A model generated the notes under the pieces. The model was not told where the DNA came from and did no database searches. It saw nothing but the letters and a program-made list of their open reading frames with translations. Made by a program: the position numbers and the translations under genes. DNA of 64,000 nt from Acidobacteriota bacterium (lineage in GTDB: Bacteria; Acidobacteriota; Vicinamibacteria; Vicinamibacterales; Vicinamibacteraceae), in contig JADLFL010000023.1 in assembly GCA_020845575.1 (NCBI GenBank), positions 1 to 64,000 of the forward strand. The letters are read 5' to 3'. Below, piece after piece: positions 1-7,874 of the stretch. Every line of letters starts with the position of its first letter. Within the stretch, counting starts at the first letter, position 1.

Positions 1-100
1 CGCGGGTCCTGTCGCCGGACAGCCCCACCCGTCCTCCTCGCCACAAGCACTTGTATGGGAGAGGCTCGTCGACACGGGCGGGGCGGCCCGTCCGGCGCCA
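1..100 (+). repeat. interspersed ~100-bp repeat, copy A (may continue left of the window)
   Basis: This stretch is about 90 percent identical by eye to the reverse complement of 4846-4945. The shared blocks include GGTCCTGTCGCCGGAC near the left end and GGGAGAGGCTCGTC at 57-70. No convincing gene lies in 1-142: the short frames here do not resemble any protein I recognise. The two copies face each other across the first 5 kb of the window. Confidence 0.75.
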
Positions 101-142
101 CCCGCGCGCGCCGTGCCCCCGTCCGACGTCCTCTCTCCTTCT

Positions 143-2425
143 TCAGAATTCGTCAGCGATGATGTCTTCCGGCTGGACGCCGAACTCGTGGCGGAGCATC
201 TCTCGCGTGGCGTGGATCATGACGGGTGGGCCGCACAGGTAGTAGCGCGGCGAGGCCGGCGAGGCGTGACGCGTCAGCCATTCGCGACGCATCACGTCGT
301 GGATGAGGCCGGTCGGGCCGTTCCACCCATCCTCGTCGAGCGGCGCCGACAGTGCGACGTGGAATCGGAAGTTCGGGAAGCGCACCTCGATGTCGCGGAA
401 GTAGTCCTCGTAGAACACCTCCTGCCGTGAACGCGCGCCGTACCAGTACGTGACGCGGCGGCCCGTGCGGGCGACGTCGAAGAGGTGCGACAGGTGCGAC
501 CGAATCGGGGCCATCCCCGCACCGCCACCCACATACACCAACTCCCGCTCATCGTCTCGGAGCGTGAAGTCGCCGAAGGGTCCGCTCCCCGTGACGATGT
601 CGCCGGGTTTCAGGTGCCAGACCCATGACGACCCGGCGCCCGCGTCGCAATCGAGGCCCGTCGGCGGCGTCGCGATGCGGACGTTGAAGCGGAGTTCGCG
701 CGGCGATGCGCCTGGTGCTGTCGCAATCGAGTAGTTGCGGCGCAGATCGAGCGCGTTGCTCGTCCGCAAATCGAACAGGTGATGCGCGCGCCACACGGAC
801 GCGTACGGTTCGTCGACGGCAATGTCGGCGAAGCGCAGCGTGCCGTACGCGGGCACGTGCAGCTGCATGTACTGCCCGGGCGAATACGCGGGCACGCCAT
901 CGACGGGTTCGAGCACCAGCTCCTTGATGAACGTCGCGACGCTGCGGTTGCCAGTCACACGGAACTGGAAAGCGTTGGCTGTCGCATCAGCGCCGCGAGC
1001 TCGCGACGCGTCGAGCAGGATGCGGCCACTTTCCTCGCGCACCGGATGCGTCCGCAGCGCGACGCACACTGGCAGACGTCGCGGCTCGCCGCTGACGATG
1101 TCGAAGCGGCCGTTGTGTTTCGGACACTCGATGGTGGTGCCGAACACGAGACCGTCGGCCAGGTGCGTGTTGCCGTGCGTACACGTGCCGTCGGTGGCGT
1201 ACACGCAACCGTCAGCGGTGCGGTAGACAGCGTACGTGTGTCCATCGTGGTCCACGCGCACCACGTCTTCAGTGTGGAGCGTGGCGCTCGTACACACGTC
1301 GAGCCAGCCATCGCCGGCGATCGACGGCGTGATGGCGGCGGCCGTCGGGCGCGTGCCGACGGGACGCGCGGCAGGCGGTAACTTGCGCCGCACGTACCAG
1401 CCCGGTTCTCGCACCTGCCGGAACAGCGCGGGAATGATCTCGCGATAGGCGGCAGTGAGGCTCGGATACGGTTCCGGACAGTCGTCCTTCACGACCGCAT
1501 GCAGTCGCGGCAACTGGTGGTACGGCACCATCGGGAACATGTGATGTTCCGTGTGGTAGTTCATGTTCCAGTACAGGAACCTGTGCACCGCGTTCATGCG
1601 GATCGTGCGGCAGTTGAGGCGGTGGTCGAGCACGTTCTCGGCGAGCGCGGCGTGCTGCGTGAGGCCGTACACCGTCATCATCCACGCGCCGTACAGGTTC
1701 GGTCCGAGCACGAAGACCAGCGGCAGCCACGTGCCGTACCACACGCACAGGCCGAGGATCGTGAGTTGGATCGCTGCGTAGATGCGCGCGCGGAGGAACA
1801 CCTTCGGGTATTCCGACGGCGGGATGAACGTCGCTTCGTCCGGCGTGACCCGGCCGACGCAGTGCAGCGCGATGTTGGTGACGTAGCGCCTCCACGCCTT
1901 GTGGTTGAACGCCTTGAGGACGATGCCGGGGATGTCGGGCGGACGCGGCACGGCGATCTCGGGGTCGCGACCGACGATGATGGTATCGCTGTGGTGACGG
2001 GCGTGGCTCCATCGCCAGGGGACCGACTCGCGCAGGACCATGAACGACGCGACTTCGTAGAGCGCGTTGTTCAGCCAGTCGGTGCGGAATGCAGTGCCGT
2101 GTCCCGCTTCGTGCCAGCGCGCATCTGACGCCGATGCGTACAGCACGCCGTACACCATCATGGGCAGCACGGCCCACCACGAGCCCCACAGTCGCCACGT
2201 GAGGTAGCCGCTCACGCCGATGAGCGCGAAGTAGAGGATGGTGTCGCGGATGGCCGGCCCGTCGCGCCGCTCAAGCAATTCGCGCATGACGTCGCGCGGG
2301 ACGGGCGACGTATACCAGTCGGCTTCGGCCAGCCCGCGATCGACCGCAAGCGCCGCCTCGCGGCCGACGAGACTGTAATCCTTGCGACGCGCCTCCTCGG
2401 CGCCGACAACCGTCGCGCTTGGCAT
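143..2425 (-). CDS. Fusion of fatty-acid-desaturase-type membrane oxygenase, Rieske ferredoxin and NqrF-like reductase
   Basis: This 760-residue protein joins three modules that are normally separate. Residues 60-340 form a membrane di-iron desaturase/hydroxylase domain with histidine boxes HEAGH (105-109), HARHH (141-145) and HTEHH (291-295) and several hydrophobic segments. Residues 372-475 form a Rieske [2Fe-2S] domain with C415-T-H417 and C434-P-K-H437. Residues 485-760 form an FAD/NAD(P)H reductase like NqrF, with GGGAGMAP, WYGAR, the YYLCGPPVM block and a family-typical acidic end. The chain would pass electrons from NAD(P)H through FAD and the Rieske cluster to the di-iron site. MocD, MocE and MocF of rhizopine catabolism supply similar parts as separate proteins. 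Substrate is unknown. The ATG at 2425 was chosen because the 95 residues upstream come from repeat DNA. Domain calls are firm. Confidence 0.9.
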   Translation of the reverse strand: MPSATVVGAEEARRKDYSLVGREAALAVDRGLAEADWYTSPVPRDVMRELLERRDGPAIRDTILYFALIGVSGYLTWRLWGSWWAVLPMMVYGVLYASASDARWHEAGHGTAFRTDWLNNALYEVASFMVLRESVPWRWSHARHHSDTIIVGRDPEIAVPRPPDIPGIVLKAFNHKAWRRYVTNIALHCVGRVTPDEATFIPPSEYPKVFLRARIYAAIQLTILGLCVWYGTWLPLVFVLGPNLYGAWMMTVYGLTQHAALAENVLDHRLNCRTIRMNAVHRFLYWNMNYHTEHHMFPMVPYHQLPRLHAVVKDDCPEPYPSLTAAYREIIPALFRQVREPGWYVRRKLPPAARPVGTRPTAAAITPSIAGDGWLDVCTSATLHTEDVVRVDHDGHTYAVYRTADGCVYATDGTCTHGNTHLADGLVFGTTIECPKHNGRFDIVSGEPRRLPVCVALRTHPVREESGRILLDASRARGADATANAFQFRVTGNRSVATFIKELVLEPVDGVPAYSPGQYMQLHVPAYGTLRFADIAVDEPYASVWRAHHLFDLRTSNALDLRRNYSIATAPGASPRELRFNVRIATPPTGLDCDAGAGSSWVWHLKPGDIVTGSGPFGDFTLRDDERELVYVGGGAGMAPIRSHLSHLFDVARTGRRVTYWYGARSRQEVFYEDYFRDIEVRFPNFRFHVALSAPLDEDGWNGPTGLIHDVMRREWLTRHASPASPRYYLCGPPVMIHATREMLRHEFGVQPEDIIADEF

Positions 2426-2440
2426 GAGGGACACAGTATG

Positions 2441-2479
2441 ACCGGCAACCGGCAACCGGCAACCGGCACCCGGGCACCG
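2441..2479. repeat. heptamer repeat CCGGCAA, upstream of the desaturase fusion
   Basis: Three and a half tandem copies of CCGGCAA grade into GGCACCC variants. Read on the coding strand of the gene starting at 2425 the array is TTGCCGG, the orientation seen before most other genes in the window. Confidence 0.85.
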
Positions 2480-2612
2480 ACAAGGGCAAAGACGAAAGAC
2501 TTGATGGAGCGAACTGGTTTCAACCCGTTCGTCAGCCACGACGCTGTGGCGCGCCAGGCAACCGAGAAGGCGACGCCGGGAATGCCGCGATGCCCGGAAT
2601 GCCAGTCGTCGG

Positions 2613-2680
2613 GGCCGGGCTCGGAGAGCCGGCCCTACCCCTGCGGCGATATAGGGTAGGGTCGGCCCTCCGGGCCCGAC
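2613..2680. repeat. REP-like palindrome forming a large hairpin
   Basis: Arms at about 2613-2640 and 2653-2680 are near-complementary over about 28 bases around a short loop. The left arm starts with a 24-bp palindromic core at 2613-2636 that recurs exactly at 23393-23416 and, inverted, at 37070-37093. Together with the heptamer array it fills the 315-base spacer 2426-2740; I see no gene there. Confidence 0.8.
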
Positions 2681-2740
2681 CGCAGCGTGACGAGACGAGT
2701 GTTCGGCCAACCCGCCTGTAGTACGATCAGCAGCTCACCA

Positions 2741-2817
2741 CGGGGCGTAGCTCAGCCTGGTAGAGCGCTCGCTTTGGGAGCGAGAAGTCGCAGGTTCGAA
2801 TCCTGTCGCCCCGACCA
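2741..2817 (+). tRNA. tRNA-Pro (anticodon TGG)
   Basis: The cloverleaf can be drawn by eye. Acceptor stem CGGGGCG (2741-2747) pairs with CGCCCCG (2807-2813), followed by discriminator A and an encoded CCA (2815-2817). The anticodon stem CTCGC/GCGAG encloses loop TTTGGGA with anticodon TGG at 2775-2777. The T arm contains GGTTCGAATCC. A weak -10-like TACGAT lies at 2722-2727. The 3' half is partly repeated about 95 bases downstream. Confidence 0.96.
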
Positions 2818-2962
2818 GCCTCGCGTTGCTCGGCTCGTCGGAGCGACAGCCTTCAGGCATCGCGCGCAGCCTTCGGCCGCGCGCTCAGGCTCGAATCCTG
2901 TCCCCTCACGACCAGCTTCACGTGCCTCGGCTCGTCGGAGCGACAGCCTTCAGGCATCGCGC
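2791..2962. repeat. tandem duplication of the tRNA-Pro 3' end plus flank
   Basis: Unit 1 (2791-2865) runs from the tRNA T arm into the flank. Unit 2 (2886-2962) repeats it with a few changes, including a CAGGCTCGAATCCTGTC copy of the T arm and a 30-base block ending GGCATCGCGC that is essentially identical in both. The second copy lacks the 5' half of a tRNA, so it is a remnant and not a gene. This kind of partial tRNA 3' duplication is what integration at a tRNA leaves behind, but no integrase is visible. Confidence 0.8.
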
Positions 2963-2991
2963 ACCCATCGGATCAAGTCCATACTGCGGTG

Positions 2992-3117
2992 ATGGAACTG
3001 TGGTGGCGCGGGTCGATTCATCCGCTTGAAGTTGCCATCGTCCTTTGCCTCGTGGCTGTCGTCGCGTGGCTCGTGTACCGAGTGGCCGTATGGGCGAGGC
3101 ACGTCGAGCGCCGATAG
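2992..3117 (+). CDS. small single-pass membrane protein (41 aa), hypothetical
   Basis: An uninterrupted ATG-to-TAG frame encodes 41 residues: a short polar N-terminus with two Trp, one hydrophobic segment (about residues 13-31, rich in Val, Ala and Leu) and a basic tail ending VERR. That layout is typical of a small N-out, C-in membrane protein by the positive-inside rule. A CATACT -10-like hexamer ends 6 bases before the ATG, so the message could be leaderless. I recognise no family, and chance cannot be excluded for so short a frame. It lies between the tRNA duplication and the exported protein at 3168. Confidence 0.45.
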   Translation: MELWWRGSIHPLEVAIVLCLVAVVAWLVYRVAVWARHVERR

Positions 3118-3167
3118 AGAGCGGAGTCTGCGTTGGTGTGCGTCGCCGACGCACGAGGAGTGTGCGC

Positions 3168-3782
3168 ATGGCCCTCTGCCTCCAGACGCTTGTCATCGTT
3201 GCGATCGCAGCCTCGGCAACTGCGGGCTGGGCGCAAGTCGTCGACCAGACACACGGCAAGCCGGTCAAGACGTCGCGGGAGTACATTTGCCATGGTGCGC
3301 CTGACACGTGGGAGTCCCTGATCGAGGCGTCCGACGTGATCGCCGTCGTGAAGGTCGCCTCGAGCGTGGCTGGTGAAGTCGCGTATCTGGGCCCCAACTT
3401 CAAGTCGGTGGTGACGGCACATGCCGTGACCGTGCAGCGCGTCGTCGTGTCCAACGGTACTCGCGCGCTTCCCGAGAGTGGCCAACTGCTCGTCCTGGTC
3501 CCTGGCGGCACGGTCGACAGAGGTGACCATCTCGAGCGAGTGGTGGTCAATGAAGGGGAACCGTGGCAGGTCGGAAACACGTTCCTCGTCGCCCTGCTGT
3601 GGGAGGACAGCTTTTCGGCGTGGCGGCCCGCCGCCTTCTTCGACACCACATTCCGGATGCTGCCGGATGGGACGCTGCACAGCACCCGCAACGGGCCGCT
3701 GGCTCGCGCGGCGAACAAGGCGACGCAGGCCGAGATTCTGAGCAGGTTGAGCGGAGAACCCGACACGACTGTGCCGAGGTGA
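3168..3782 (+). CDS. exported protein of unknown function
   Basis: The product has 204 residues. It begins with a Sec signal peptide (about residues 1-22, ending GWA-Q) and continues as a soluble, beta-rich-looking chain with an ESLIEASDVIAVVKV segment. Start ATG 3168 is favoured over upstream codons because GAGGAG at 3155-3160 is a good ribosome binding site and the signal peptide then starts correctly. The mature part has a single Cys, near its start (ICHGAP). I do not recognise a named family; proteins with this 'site of vulnerability, then value' pattern are common hypothetical exported proteins in acidobacteria, and I assign no function. Confidence 0.75.
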   Translation: MALCLQTLVIVAIAASATAGWAQVVDQTHGKPVKTSREYICHGAPDTWESLIEASDVIAVVKVASSVAGEVAYLGPNFKSVVTAHAVTVQRVVVSNGTRALPESGQLLVLVPGGTVDRGDHLERVVVNEGEPWQVGNTFLVALLWEDSFSAWRPAAFFDTTFRMLPDGTLHSTRNGPLARAANKATQAEILSRLSGEPDTTVPR

Positions 3783-3885
3783 TCGCACTCGGGCAAGTAC
3801 ATCGTCTGGCCCTCACGGCATATCTGGCCCCGATGGATGCGTGAGCACCGGGCGACCCAACGGATGGTGGCGATACAATCGCGGA

Positions 3886-4140
3886 GTGATCACGCGGGGA
3901 ATCAAGGAATTCGTGGCCAGGGACTGGCAGGCGGCGCGCGATCGCAAGGACGCCTACTGGGGCGAACGTATCGCTCGCCTGGGGCCACTCGAAGCGTTTC
4001 GTATCGCCGATCAATTGCGTCGACAGGCGATGCACCACGATCCAGCATGGCCGGACGCCGCGCTCCGCCAGACGGACCTCCTTGCCCACGCGCGCCTGGC
4101 CGAGTGTTTTCGCCGTGCCTGTCCAACCCGCCGCACTTGA
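3886..4140 (+). CDS. small helical protein upstream of a nucleotidyltransferase
   Basis: This gives 84 residues from the GTG at 3886, predicted mostly alpha-helical and charged, with no membrane segment. TACAAT at 3874-3879 lies 6 bases before the GTG, so a leaderless transcript is possible. Its last codons overlap the start of the nucleotidyltransferase gene in another frame, which suggests a coupled pair. Two-gene units of a small helical protein and a minimal nucleotidyltransferase occur among toxin-antitoxin and abortive-infection systems, but I do not recognise this partner and the assignment is inference. Confidence 0.6.
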   Translation: MITRGIKEFVARDWQAARDRKDAYWGERIARLGPLEAFRIADQLRRQAMHHDPAWPDAALRQTDLLAHARLAECFRRACPTRRT

Positions 4141-4675
4141 GCTCCTGGCCTCCCTCGCGCCAGTGCTCGCGCGATGGGGACGGTGGTATCTGTTCGGCGC
4201 CCAGGCCGTGATCGTCTACGGCGTGGCACGCCTGAGTGCCGACGTCGACGTGACGCTGGCCCTCGAACCGGACGCGCCAGACCGCTTCGCTGTCGACATG
4301 CGGGCGGCGGGCTTCGCACTCGCCGTCGACGATCCCGACTTCGTCCGCCGCACACGCGTGATGCCGTTCGTCCACGTGGCAACGGGCATGCCTCTCGACG
4401 TCGTGTTGGCCGGCTCCGGACTCGAAGACGAGTTCCTGCAACGGGCCATACCGACCGACATCGGCGGCACGAACGTCCCGCTCATCGACGTCAGCGATCT
4501 GCTCATCGCCAAGGTGCTCGCGGGACGCACCAGGGATATCGACGATGCGAGAGCGTTGTGGCGCTTGCACAGCCCACGTATTGACGCCCAACGCATTCGT
4601 ACGATGCTGCGTCTGCTCGAAGAAGCGTTGCGCCAGAGCGACCTGGTTTCCGCCTTCGAAGACATCTCCTCGTAA
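4115..4675 (+). CDS. nucleotidyltransferase-fold protein (AbiEii/DUF6036-like)
   Basis: The 186-residue product shows a minimal nucleotidyltransferase signature: a Gly-Ala helix followed by SADVDV, which supplies the two metal-binding aspartates, and a later PLDVVLA that could give the third carboxylate. The rest, with DLLIAKVLAGRTRDIDDAR near the C-terminus, is typical of AbiEii/DUF6036-like proteins. These enzymes transfer nucleotides to RNA or protein targets, some as toxins. GTG 4115 is the preferred start; a TTG at 4082 would add 11 residues. It overlaps the preceding small gene by 26 bases. Whether the pair is a toxin-antitoxin system is untested. Confidence 0.75.
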   Translation: MPVQPAALELLASLAPVLARWGRWYLFGAQAVIVYGVARLSADVDVTLALEPDAPDRFAVDMRAAGFALAVDDPDFVRRTRVMPFVHVATGMPLDVVLAGSGLEDEFLQRAIPTDIGGTNVPLIDVSDLLIAKVLAGRTRDIDDARALWRLHSPRIDAQRIRTMLRLLEEALRQSDLVSAFEDISS

Positions 4676-4845
4676 CTGCCCATCGTGCGCGTCGACCACC
4701 TGCGCGACGTGCTCGCGCGTGCGGTCCTCACGGAGGGCGAACTCGCCTTCACCCGTTTCTCCGTGCCACTCCTGTCGCGCAACCGCGCCAGGGGTTGCCT
4801 CCATCTGACGAGAGCTCGCCTCAGCAGCGCGTCGGTTGCGCGGCT

Positions 4846-4945
4846 GGCGCCGGACGGGGCCGCCCCGCCCGTGCCGACGAGCCTCTCCCGTACAAGTGCG
4901 TGTGGCGAGGAGGAAGGGTGGGGCCGTCCGGCGACAGGACCTACG
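4846..4945 (-). repeat. interspersed ~100-bp repeat, copy B (inverted relative to copy A)
   Basis: The reverse complement of this stretch matches 1-100. It is the main content of the 373-base spacer 4676-5048, which otherwise holds only the heptamer array at 4970-5001. Frames crossing the spacer look like composition artefacts. Confidence 0.75.
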
Positions 4946-4969
4946 CAAGGGCCGCGCCCACCGACCCGA

Positions 4970-5001
4970 CCGGTTGCCCGTTGCCGGTTGCCCGTTGCCG
5001 G
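4970..5001. repeat. heptamer repeat TTGCCGG before the symporter gene
   Basis: About four alternating copies of CGGTTGCC and CGTTGCC. On the coding strand of the downstream gene the orientation is TTGCCGG, as before other genes. Confidence 0.85.
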
Positions 5002-5048
5002 ACTAAGCTTCCGGCGCAGGCGCGCCTGGCGGCTCGCGGGAGGGATTC

Positions 5049-6767
5049 TTGGGCGGCATCCAACTGCACGCGGTCGACTACCTGATTCTGCTCGTCTACT
5101 TCGCCTTCGTGCTCGGCATCGGCTGGGTGCTGAAGCGCTACCAGAAGACGAGCGACGACTTCTTCCTCTCCGGTCGATCGATCCCGGCGTGGGTCGCGGG
5201 CCTCGCCTTCCTCTCGGCCAACCTCGGCGCGCAGGAGCTGATCGGCATGGCGGCGTCGGGCGCCAAGTACGGGATGGCGACGAGCCATTTCTACTGGGTG
5301 GGCGCCGTGCCCGCGATGGTGTTCGTGGGCATCTTCATGATGCCGTTCTATTACGGGTCGCGCGCGCGGTCGGTGCCCGAGTACCTCAAGCTCCGGTTCG
5401 ACGAGAAGACGCGCGCGCTCAACGCACTCACCTTCGCCGCGATGACGCTGTTCTCGTCGGGCATCTCGATGTACGCGCTCGCGCGCCTGTTCGAGGCCAT
5501 TCTCGGTTGGGACTTCAACGTCAGCATCCTCATCTCGGCGGGCATCGTGCTCGCCTACATCCTGCTCGGCGGCCTCACGTCGGCCATCTACAACGAGGTG
5601 GTGCAGTTCTTCCTGATCGTGCTGGGCTTCGCGCCGCTCGTGTTCCTCGGCCTGCGTGACATCGGCGGCTGGGACGGGCTCGTGGCGCGTCTCTCCACCG
5701 TGGCCACGAGCCGCGGGTTCGAACCCGGTGCCTGGACCGATTCATGGGCACATCTCGGCGCCGCGCAGAACAACCCGATGGGCGTCGAATGGTTCGGCAT
5801 GATGATGGGCCTCGCCTTCGTCCTGTCGTTCGGCTACTGGTGTACGGACTTCCTCGTCGTGCAGCGCGCGATGGCGGCAGACTCGATGGATGCCGCGCGC
5901 AAGACACCACTCATCGCCGCGGTGCCGAAAATGCTGTTCCCGTTCCTCGTGATCGTGCCCGGCATGATCGCGATGGGCCTGACGGCCGACGCGATGAGTT
6001 CCGGCGGGTTCGCATTGCCGCCCAAGCCCGACGGCACGCTCGACTACGACATGGTGATCCCGATGATGCTCGGGCACTACTACCCGTCGGGTCTGCTCGG
6101 ACTCGGACTCACGGCGCTGATGGCCTCGTTCATGTCGGGCATGGCCGGCAACGTGACGGCCTTCAACACCGTGTTCACCTACGACCTGTACCAGTCGTAC
6201 GTGAAGCCGCACGCCTCCGACGCGCACTACCTGCACGTAGGCCGCGTCATCACCGTCGTCGGCATCGCGCTCAGCGTGGCGACGGCGTACCTGGCCGCGC
6301 AGTTCAACAACATCATGGACTTCCTGCAGCTCGTGTTCGCGTTCGTGAACGCGCCGCTGTTTGCCACGTTCCTGCTGGGGATGTTCTGGACGCGCGCGAC
6401 GGGACACGGTGCGTTCATCGGCCTCATGAGCGGCACGATCGCGGCGGCGCTGCACCACGGACTCACGCTGCCTGTGGGCGCGGTGGCCGGGATCAAGGGC
6501 GGCTGGCTCGGCATGACGCACGCGTACGCCAGCGAGATGGCGCAGAACTTCTGGACGGCCATCTGGGCCTGGTCGGTCTGCTTCATCGTCACGATCGTCG
6601 TGTCGCTGGCGACAAGACGCACGAAGTCCGACGATGAGCTCACGGGGCTCGTGTACGCGCTCACGCCACGGCAACCGTCGGCACATCTGCCGTGGTGGCG
6701 GACACCCGAAGGCATGGGTATCGGCGTGCTGCTGCTCGTGGCCGCCCTCAACGTGGTGTTCTGGTAG
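5049..6767 (+). CDS. sodium:solute symporter (SSS family)
   Basis: This 572-residue integral membrane protein has about 13-14 hydrophobic segments. Early motifs typical of SSS carriers include a DDFFLSGRS block and the following GAQELIGMAASGAKYG segment. The family couples inward Na+ flow to uptake of sugars, inositol or organic acids; the substrate cannot be read from sequence, although sugar-type (SGLT-like) members look closest. TTG 5049 is taken as start because GGAGGG lies just before it and the first membrane segment follows at once. The 73-residue membrane protein 9 bases downstream is probably cotranscribed. Confidence 0.9.
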   Translation: MGGIQLHAVDYLILLVYFAFVLGIGWVLKRYQKTSDDFFLSGRSIPAWVAGLAFLSANLGAQELIGMAASGAKYGMATSHFYWVGAVPAMVFVGIFMMPFYYGSRARSVPEYLKLRFDEKTRALNALTFAAMTLFSSGISMYALARLFEAILGWDFNVSILISAGIVLAYILLGGLTSAIYNEVVQFFLIVLGFAPLVFLGLRDIGGWDGLVARLSTVATSRGFEPGAWTDSWAHLGAAQNNPMGVEWFGMMMGLAFVLSFGYWCTDFLVVQRAMAADSMDAARKTPLIAAVPKMLFPFLVIVPGMIAMGLTADAMSSGGFALPPKPDGTLDYDMVIPMMLGHYYPSGLLGLGLTALMASFMSGMAGNVTAFNTVFTYDLYQSYVKPHASDAHYLHVGRVITVVGIALSVATAYLAAQFNNIMDFLQLVFAFVNAPLFATFLLGMFWTRATGHGAFIGLMSGTIAAALHHGLTLPVGAVAGIKGGWLGMTHAYASEMAQNFWTAIWAWSVCFIVTIVVSLATRRTKSDDELTGLVYALTPRQPSAHLPWWRTPEGMGIGVLLLVAALNVVFW

Positions 6768-6776
6768 GAGGCGCAC

Positions 6777-6998
6777 ATGGGACTCGACATCCGCTGGCCG
6801 ATGGGGCTGCTGTTCCTGATCCTCGGCGCGATCCTCGTCGTGTACGGCCTCGTGGCCGACCCGGCCATCTACGCGCGATCGCTCGGACTCAACGTGAACG
6901 CGTGGTGGGGCATGGCGTTGGTGGCGTGCGGCGGGGCGATGGTCGCGCTCGCGCGGCGTGCGCGGAACCTTGCGGCCGGCAACCGGCAACCGGATTGA
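6777..6998 (+). CDS. small two-helix membrane protein next to the symporter
   Basis: The 73-residue product has two hydrophobic segments (about 8-26 and 42-60) separated by a short polar loop with PAIYARSLGLNVN. It begins 9 bases after the symporter stop, with a GGAGG ribosome binding site at the junction, so it is probably translated with it. It may be an accessory subunit, but I know no characterised homologue. The last residues (AAGNRQPD) are encoded by a CCGGCAA heptamer array: the repeat has grown into the gene's 3' end and supplies its stop. Confidence 0.75.
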   Translation: MGLDIRWPMGLLFLILGAILVVYGLVADPAIYARSLGLNVNAWWGMALVACGGAMVALARRARNLAAGNRQPD

Positions 6999-7069
6999 TT
7001 GAACCGACGACAGCGATGTGAAGGCCGAAGGTCGATGGCCCAAGGCCCCGAGGCCCGCCCGATACCTGT

Positions 7070-7660
7070 ATGTCAGCCCTCGTTCCCGAACCCGGCGACG
7101 TCAAGAGCTTCAAGAGCGAGGCCGCGCTCGAGACGTGGATGCGCCGCCATCACCAGCGCGCGCCCGAGCTCTGGCTCCGCGTCTACAAGAAGGACTCCGG
7201 CGTCACGACGGTCACCATCGCGCAGGCGCTCGACGTGGCGTTGTGCTGGGGCTGGATCGATGGCATCCGCCGGGCCTACGACGATCTGTCGTTCGTGCAG
7301 CGGTTCACGCCGCGGCGGCCGCGCAGCATGTGGAGTCAGGTCAACCAGGCGCACGTCGCGCGGTTGACGACGGCGGGCCGCATGACAGAGTTCGGGCAGG
7401 CGCAGGTCGACGCCGCGAAGGCCGACGGCCGATGGGATGCCGCCTACGCGCCCATCCGTGCCGCGTCATGGGAGAGCCTCCCGGCCGACCTCCGCGCCGC
7501 GATCGAGGCCAGCCCGCGTGCCAGGAAGGCGGTCGCGGACGTCAACCGCCAGCACCTGTTCGCCCTGGGATTTCGGGTGAACGCCATGAAAACCCCGGCC
7601 GGCCGAAGCCGAAAGATCGCCGCGCTCGTCAAGGATCTCGAGACTCGTCGCGCAGAGTGA
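7070..7660 (+). CDS. YdeI/OmpD-associated family protein
   Basis: The 196-residue cytosolic protein carries the family pattern: an N-terminal segment with FKSEAALETWMRRHH, then TIAQALDVALCWGWIDG, a RFTPRRPRSMWSQVN motif, and a C-terminal helical region ending in SRKIAALVKDLE. YdeI-like proteins are widespread but poorly understood; some are linked to bacteriocin or antimicrobial-peptide tolerance. It stands alone, with about 70 bases before it and 214 after. The spacer 7661-7874 contains no gene that I can support. Confidence 0.88.
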   Translation: MSALVPEPGDVKSFKSEAALETWMRRHHQRAPELWLRVYKKDSGVTTVTIAQALDVALCWGWIDGIRRAYDDLSFVQRFTPRRPRSMWSQVNQAHVARLTTAGRMTEFGQAQVDAAKADGRWDAAYAPIRAASWESLPADLRAAIEASPRARKAVADVNRQHLFALGFRVNAMKTPAGRSRKIAALVKDLETRRAE

Positions 7661-7874
7661 GCGCGCGTGGCGGAGGTCGGGCCGGTTGCCGGCCCCCTAT
7701 CTCAGCCGGCCTGAGGTACCCTGCATGGAGGGGTTTCAGGCCTGACGGCCGCCCCGGCGCATCCGCACACTACCCTGGGCAGGCCCCGGTCGTGGGCGAA
7801 GCACGACTGGCGACACGCGACCCGGCGCGGCGTCGTATTGGACTCAGGACAACCGGGGAGAACAGAACCTACAC

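Noticed and set aside
2426-2710. N-terminal extension of the desaturase fusion by 95 residues
   Set aside because: It is composed of repeat DNA (heptamer and REP palindrome) and would abut the tRNA promoter.
2886-2912. Second tRNA gene after tRNA-Pro
   Set aside because: Only the T arm and 3' end are present; no D arm or anticodon stem can be drawn.
3902-4948. 348-codon open frame on the minus strand
   Set aside because: It is antisense to the nucleotidyltransferase pair and shows only GC-rich third-position composition; no recognisable family.
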